The notes under the pieces: model-generated | Database searches by the model: none | Told to the model about the DNA's origin: nothing | Seen by the model: the letters and a program-made list of their open reading frames with translations, nothing else | Shown: positions 59,768 to 64,000 of the stretch, one piece after another | Position numbering within the stretch: position 1 is the stretch's first letter | How the letters are laid out: each line of letters begins with the position of its first letter | Position numbers and translations under genes: made by a program | Assembly: GCF_051251565.1 (NCBI RefSeq) | Contig: NZ_JBPOFB010000003.1 | Coordinates: 186,001 to 250,000, forward strand | Origin: Marivita sp051251565 | GTDB lineage: Bacteria; Pseudomonadota; Alphaproteobacteria; Rhodobacterales; Rhodobacteraceae | Direction: 5' to 3' | Length of the DNA: 64,000 nucleotides

Positions 59768-60913
59768 TCAACCGAGTGGTTTCACAGCCGTCAGCGCGGT
59801 CGTCACAAAGGGACGGCGCGACCGAATTTCCTTGATACTTTCAAAGCCAGCGCCCTTGCAGAGTGCACCAATCCTGTCGGCGCTCCGCACTGTGCCCGTT
59901 TGCATCGCAAGACAGTAAAAGCTGAAATAGACGTCGCCAGCGATCTCGGGCGCGGCACCGCCAGACATTGGTTCAGACACCAAAAGCCGCCCGCCTTGGG
60001 GCAAAGTGTCATAAACTTTAGACAGTAAGGCCGCAACAGTGTGGTCTTCGTGATCGTACAACACCCGGATCAAAGAGATCGTATCCGCATCCGCAGGCAA
60101 AGGATCATCGCGGAACGAGCCGGGCACAAAGGTCAGTCGTTCCTTGGCCGGAGACGCCTGCATCCGCGCCTGTGCGTTTGCCGCAACCGCCGGAAGGTCG
60201 AACACCGTTGCGCGCAAATCGCGATACTTCAACGCCGCCGCTTCGGCAAAGACGCCGTAACCGCCTCCGACATCCAAAAGGTGTTTCGTCTGCGCCAGAT
60301 TCACCGCAGCCAGCGTATCGGCCGAAACAATCTCCTGAGAACGCGCCATTAAATCGGAATAGCGGTTTGATGTATCCGCATCTGTGGCGTTTTCGGCACC
60401 GAACACGTACGGCCAGAATGCAGCCAGCTCTGTCTCAACCTCACCGCGCAACAACGCGACAGGGTCATTCAGGTCCCGATAGAACGCAGCATGATGACGG
60501 ATCATGTCTTCCAGACCGGGCACGCCCACCATCGCCGCGCCTTTGCGGGCAAGAGCGTAGCGGCCCTTGCGATCCCGCTTTGTCAGCTTCATCGCGGTGG
60601 CCGCCATCATCAAACGGTCCATTTTGTCCGCTTGCATCAACGACACGCGCGCCAAATCATCGGCACTTAACGCGCCTTCCATCAGGCGGTGCAAAATCCG
60701 CAGGTCGACCAGCGCAAACAGAACCTGCGATTTGACAAAGCCTTGTACAATATCGAAAAGTTCGGCGCCATCTTTGGCAGCGGTGCCACGGGTCAAGGGA
60801 AACGACGACGCCCAGCGCTGAAATCCTGGGCGCGCAATCACGCGCATCAACCGCGTGCGCAGCCCAGTTTTCGGGCGATATCCGGCAGGCGGACTATCCG
60901 AGGCGAGCGCCAT
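59768..60913 (-). CDS. crtF: Hydroxyneurosporene O-methyltransferase CrtF
   Basis: A 381-residue SAM-dependent methyltransferase that forms the 1-methoxy group of spheroidene-type carotenoids. The SAM-binding motif is LLDVGGGYGVFAEAAALKY (about 214-232). An N-terminal dimerisation region contains LFDIVQGFVKSQVLFALVDL. One base separates the crtE stop from its ATG region, so it is co-transcribed with crtE. Confidence 0.93.
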   Translation of the reverse strand: MALASDSPPAGYRPKTGLRTRLMRVIARPGFQRWASSFPLTRGTAAKDGAELFDIVQGFVKSQVLFALVDLRILHRLMEGALSADDLARVSLMQADKMDRLMMAATAMKLTKRDRKGRYALARKGAAMVGVPGLEDMIRHHAAFYRDLNDPVALLRGEVETELAAFWPYVFGAENATDADTSNRYSDLMARSQEIVSADTLAAVNLAQTKHLLDVGGGYGVFAEAAALKYRDLRATVFDLPAVAANAQARMQASPAKERLTFVPGSFRDDPLPADADTISLIRVLYDHEDHTVAALLSKVYDTLPQGGRLLVSEPMSGGAAPEIAGDVYFSFYCLAMQTGTVRSADRIGALCKGAGFESIKEIRSRRPFVTTALTAVKPLG

Positions 60914-60914
60914 C

Positions 60915-61790
60915 TTACCCGGCTCGGGCCGCGCGCGTTTGCGGCACTGGGGTCAGCCGTTCGGCCTGCATACGCACCATTTCAGCAAGCTGCGCCTCAC
61001 CGGGGCACGACGGAATCGACGAAATCGCACCGCTCAGGATATCGCGCAGGCGCGACTTTGCGCCATCGACGCCCAACACGGCCACCGCGTTCGGGCGACC
61101 GTGCAGATCATCCTGACCCACCGGCTTGCCCAGCGTTTCGCTGTCATACAGCGCGTCGCGCAGATCATCTGCCACCTGAAACGCCTCGCCGATGCGGGCG
61201 CCCAGCTCAAACCACGGCTCTTCGTCCTGACCGGCGGCAATCGCCCCCATCTGGGTGGCGGCGATGAACAACGCCCCTGTCTTGGACTTGTGATAGGCGG
61301 ATAGGTCAATCTTGGACTCGCTCTCCCAACCCTGCCCGGCGCAGATGCCGTGCGGCATGCCAGACTGGCGCGTCAGAATGCGGATCAAGCGCAACGCGCG
61401 ATCCGGCGAATGCTGTGCCGCCATGGCCAACACTTCGAAGGCAAGAATGATAAGGCTGTCACCCGCCAAAACCGCGAGCGGTTCGGAATAGGCGCGGTGG
61501 ACCGAAGGTTTGCCCCGACGAATGGCAGCATTGTCGAAACAGGGAAGGTCATCATGCACAAGGCTCGCGCAATGCATCAGCTCAAGCGCGGCGGCTGCGG
61601 CGTCTGCAACTTTGGGCGAATCATCTCCGCAAGCCAGTGCCACCGACATCAGGATCGTTGGGCGGATGCGCGCGCCACCCGGCGTGCAGGCATAATGCAA
61701 GGCGTCCGACAGTTTGGCGGGAGGTGTTCCGCCTTGTCCGATGCGAATTGCCGCTTCTACAGCAGAATTAATGCGGGTCTGAAGTCCCAT
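60915..61790 (-). CDS. crtE: Geranylgeranyl diphosphate synthase CrtE
   Basis: A 291-residue polyprenyl synthase making C20 GGPP for carotenoids and the bacteriochlorophyll tail. The first Asp-rich motif is HDDLPCFDN (about residue 80) and the second is QVADDLRDA (about 213). ATG 61790 has GGAGCG upstream. It is divergent from crtD and shares the pair of PpsR operators. Confidence 0.95.
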   Translation of the reverse strand: MGLQTRINSAVEAAIRIGQGGTPPAKLSDALHYACTPGGARIRPTILMSVALACGDDSPKVADAAAAALELMHCASLVHDDLPCFDNAAIRRGKPSVHRAYSEPLAVLAGDSLIILAFEVLAMAAQHSPDRALRLIRILTRQSGMPHGICAGQGWESESKIDLSAYHKSKTGALFIAATQMGAIAAGQDEEPWFELGARIGEAFQVADDLRDALYDSETLGKPVGQDDLHGRPNAVAVLGVDGAKSRLRDILSGAISSIPSCPGEAQLAEMVRMQAERLTPVPQTRAARAG

Positions 61791-61814
61791 CGAACGCTCC
61801 TAAAAACATTGTGT

Positions 61815-61856
61815 TGTCATCTTATTCTGACACACTAGTGTAAACCATACTGGACA
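61815..61856. promoter_or_regulatory. Two tandem PpsR/CrtJ-type operators between crtE and crtD
   Basis: TGTCATCTTATTCTGACA (61815-61832) and TGTAAACCATACTGGACA (61839-61856), both exact TGT-N12-ACA, 6 bases apart. They fill most of the 74-base divergent gap, so one pair can control both directions, and they overlap the likely core promoters. Confidence 0.88.
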
Positions 61857-61864
61857 CTTGGCAA

Positions 61865-63457
61865 ATGCGAGTCAACAATTCGATGATGAAAAAGCCACGA
61901 CACAGCTCTGGGCGCGTCATTGTGATTGGCGCGGGGATCGGCGGGCTGGCGACGGCCCTGCCCCTTGTGCATCGTGGGTTTGACGTGACCGTTCTGGAAC
62001 GGCACTCTGCGCCCGGCGGTAAAATGCGTCAGGTGAATGGCGTTGATGCCGGGCCAACCGTGCTGACCATGCTTGATGTGTTTGAAGCGCTGTTTGACGA
62101 TGCGGGCGAAACCCTGTCAGACCACGTCATGCTGATCCAACAAAAGATCCTTGCGCGTCATTGGTGGCCAGACAGCGGACCGCTTGATCTGTTCCCAGAC
62201 CGGGATCAAAGCGCGGACGCCATCGGCGCGTTCGCCGGGACCGTTGCCAAAACCGAGTTCCTGGCATTTGCCGACCGCGCCGCGCGCCTTTTCAACGGGT
62301 TCCACGATCCGATGATGCTGCAACCCGAACCCAATCTGGGCGCGCTGACTGCGCATGTTATCAAGAACCCGTCCCTGATCCGCGACATGGGTGTCGGGCA
62401 AACGCTCAAACGGATGCTGGACCAAAGCTTTACTGACCCGCGCCTAAGGCAATTGTTCGGCCGCTATGCCACCTATGTTGGGGGATCGCCGGATCGGTCC
62501 CCTGCCCTGCTCTCTCTGATCTGGGAGGCTGAGGCGCGGGGCGTGTGGTGTGTCAAAGGCGGGATGAGCGCGCTGGCCAAGGCGATAGCCGCACTGATCG
62601 TGGCAAAAGGCGGGAACATCAGGACCAATACGACGGTCCGCAAGATCAACACTGCACTGGGTGGCGTGTCCGGTGTCACGTTGACCAACGGCGAAACACT
62701 TTATGCCGAGCACGTGGTGTTCAATGGCGATCCCCGCGCGTTAGCCTTGGGTCTTTTGGGCGAGGCGGCAAAACCAATCGCACCCATCACAGTGAAACGG
62801 GCCCGCAGCCATTCTGCGAATGTATGGAGCTTTCAGGCGGCGCCTTCGGACATGCCGTTGGTGCATCACAACCTGTTCTTCAGTGATCCCTCCAAAAACG
62901 AATTTGCCGAAATCGAACGTGGTTACATTCCGTCGGACCCCACGCTGTACGTCTGCGCCGAAGATCGCGGGCAAGACACGCCCCACCCGCAGACCGAGCG
63001 GTTCGAAATTATCATGAATACCCCGCCCCTGACGCAGCGCACGGCACAGCCCGAGGACTATGAGATATGTCACACACGGACCTTTCCCCTTCTTCGCCGC
63101 TACGGTCTGAGCTTCTCACCGGAACCGGGACCGGACAGCCTGACGACAGCAAAGAGCTTCGACGCGCTTTTTCCCGGCAGCGCCGGTTCGCTATACGGGC
63201 AGAGCCCGCACGGGATGACAGCAGCGTTGGAACGACCGACGGCACGGACCAAGATCAAGGGCCTGTATCTGGCGGGCGGCGGCACACATCCGGGGGCGGG
63301 CGTCCCGATGGCAGCGCTCTCCGGCAGGCACGCGGCCGCGGCGATTGTGACGGACCGAACTTCAACCTCAAAGTCCCGGAAAACGGTTACGCCTGGTGGT
63401 ACGTCGATGGCATCTCTGCCGACGGCACGCGCGCTGTCTCGGTCATCGGGTTCATAG
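61865..63457 (+). CDS. crtD: 1-hydroxycarotenoid 3,4-desaturase CrtD
   Basis: A 530-residue FAD-dependent desaturase acting on hydroxyneurosporene-type carotenoids. The FAD motif VIVIGAGIGGLATAL begins near residue 18, and the C-terminal LYLAGGGTHPGAGVPMAALSGRHAA is the family signature. The last ~35 residues (Ser/Thr/Arg rich) are read over the beginning of the crtC coding region in another frame. ATG 61865 has no clear ribosome-binding site; ATGs at 61883 and 61886 are alternatives. Confidence 0.94.
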   Translation: MRVNNSMMKKPRHSSGRVIVIGAGIGGLATALPLVHRGFDVTVLERHSAPGGKMRQVNGVDAGPTVLTMLDVFEALFDDAGETLSDHVMLIQQKILARHWWPDSGPLDLFPDRDQSADAIGAFAGTVAKTEFLAFADRAARLFNGFHDPMMLQPEPNLGALTAHVIKNPSLIRDMGVGQTLKRMLDQSFTDPRLRQLFGRYATYVGGSPDRSPALLSLIWEAEARGVWCVKGGMSALAKAIAALIVAKGGNIRTNTTVRKINTALGGVSGVTLTNGETLYAEHVVFNGDPRALALGLLGEAAKPIAPITVKRARSHSANVWSFQAAPSDMPLVHHNLFFSDPSKNEFAEIERGYIPSDPTLYVCAEDRGQDTPHPQTERFEIIMNTPPLTQRTAQPEDYEICHTRTFPLLRRYGLSFSPEPGPDSLTTAKSFDALFPGSAGSLYGQSPHGMTAALERPTARTKIKGLYLAGGGTHPGAGVPMAALSGRHAAAAIVTDRTSTSKSRKTVTPGGTSMASLPTARALSRSSGS

Positions 63458-64000
63458 GATCGGTCTTTTCGCCGTGGTATCGCTGGTCGGGGCGCAGGAA
63501 CCCTGAAGACCACGTGTGCATCAATGTCGCCACCTATGGCCGCGGCGGGCGGTTCACCATGACCGATCGCGGCACCCCTGCCCTCCGCCAGACGGCCAAC
63601 AGCTTAACCGTTGGGCCCTCGTCAATGCGATGGGAAAACGGCAAGTTGGTGATTGACGTCAACGAACTGTCCGGCCCGCCAATTGTCAGCCGTGTGCGTG
63701 GCACCATCACCGTGACGCCCAGCGCTATCACGCAGGTTGAACTGCCTCTGACCGAAGATGGGGCGCATATCTGGCGGCCTTTTGGGCCAGTGTCCGACAT
63801 TTCCGTCGATCTGGATGCGCCCGGTTGGCAATGGGACGGCCACGGGTATTTTGACGCCAATTTCGGTACGCGCGCATTGGAAGAGGATTTCTCGTATTGG
63901 ACATGGGGCCGTTACCCGGCAGCAGATGGCAGCACATGTTTTTACGATGCTACACGCCTTGATGGGTCAGAGCTTGGAGCCGGGTTTCATTTTGACGCCG
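63067..64000 (+). CDS. crtC: Carotenoid 1,2-hydratase CrtC, partial
   Basis: Cut by the right window edge. CrtC adds water to the 1,2 double bond of neurosporene/lycopene-type carotenoids. Unmistakable CrtC sequence starts around 63349 (DGPNFNLKVPENGYAWWYVDG) and continues with SVFSPWYRWSGR and FDANFGTRALEEDFSYWTWGRYP. In this frame the only start codon back to the preceding stop is ATG 63067, which has GAGGA 9 bases upstream. That start gives a 391-base overlap with crtD and a Ser/Arg/Gly-rich extension of about 95 residues. The true start is unsure. Confidence 0.85.
   Translation, partial: MSHTDLSPSSPLRSELLTGTGTGQPDDSKELRRAFSRQRRFAIRAEPARDDSSVGTTDGTDQDQGPVSGGRRHTSGGGRPDGSALRQARGRGDCDGPNFNLKVPENGYAWWYVDGISADGTRAVSVIGFIGSVFSPWYRWSGRRNPEDHVCINVATYGRGGRFTMTDRGTPALRQTANSLTVGPSSMRWENGKLVIDVNELSGPPIVSRVRGTITVTPSAITQVELPLTEDGAHIWRPFGPVSDISVDLDAPGWQWDGHGYFDANFGTRALEEDFSYWTWGRYPAADGSTCFYDATRLDGSELGAGFHFDA

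Overview
This window is chromosomal DNA from a phototrophic alphaproteobacterium of the Roseobacter group (Rhodobacteraceae). The evidence is a photosynthesis gene cluster in the order typical of that group (bchFNBHLM-lhaA-puhABC-x-acsF-puhE-hemA-cytochrome c; ppaA-ppsR-bchG-bchP-idi; crtEF-bchCXYZ-pufQBALMC-dxs). It encodes the oxygen-dependent ring cyclase AcsF and a PufC cytochrome subunit, and I see no pufX. This is the gene set of an aerobic anoxygenic phototroph. The genus cannot be fixed from this window.

Layout. Positions 1-24 kb are ordinary housekeeping DNA: leuD (cut by the window edge) and leuC, a 43-residue membrane peptide, an MscS channel, a thiolase, a hybrid histidine kinase, yaaA, recQ, a YggT protein, a thioesterase, a UMF1-type MFS transporter, mepA, a phytase-like esterase, a queuosine-precursor transporter, a possible small RNA with an 18-codon mini-ORF, arfB, a TIGR02302/DUF4175 protein, lysA, a DUF2834 protein, a small lipoprotein, argH, a TlpA-like thioredoxin and ugd.

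Positions 24.2-63.9 kb are the photosynthesis cluster. The first arm (24.2-40.4 kb, minus strand) starts at bchF and runs through the protochlorophyllide reductase (BchLNB), the large Mg-chelatase subunit and methyltransferase, the reaction-centre H subunit with assembly factors, AcsF, ALA synthase and a c-type cytochrome. It ends in a strong intrinsic terminator. The middle (40.7-46.9 kb, plus strand) holds the regulators PpaA and PpsR, then bacteriochlorophyll synthase, a PucC-like carrier, geranylgeranyl reductase and IPP isomerase. A secreted-type CAP/RTX/DUF4214 gene (47-48.4 kb) sits inside the cluster. The second arm (48.4-61.8 kb, minus strand) holds crtE, crtF, chlorophyllide a reductase (BchXYZ), the puf operon and dxs. 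crtD and a partial crtC leave to the right; bchI, bchD, crtA, crtI and crtB are not in view.

Nine perfect TGT-N12-ACA sites lie at four control regions: bchF/ppaA, bchG, bchC and crtE/crtD. All but the bchF site occur in pairs. This matches a PpsR-repressed, light- and oxygen-controlled regulon.

The most unusual feature lies between bchY and bchZ: an intact 135-codon chimeric ORF made of the first ~110 codons of bchZ joined to the last ~25 codons of bchY. It looks like a tandem duplication of the bchY/bchZ junction that has since diverged. Other notable points are a PufC with three heme motifs (heme 1 absent), a crtC start buried 391 bases inside crtD, a PpsR operator overlapping the first codons of bchG, and the small transcript next to arfB, whose ribosome-binding site matches 15 bases of the 16S rRNA 3' end and can be sequestered by a downstream CACCTCC.
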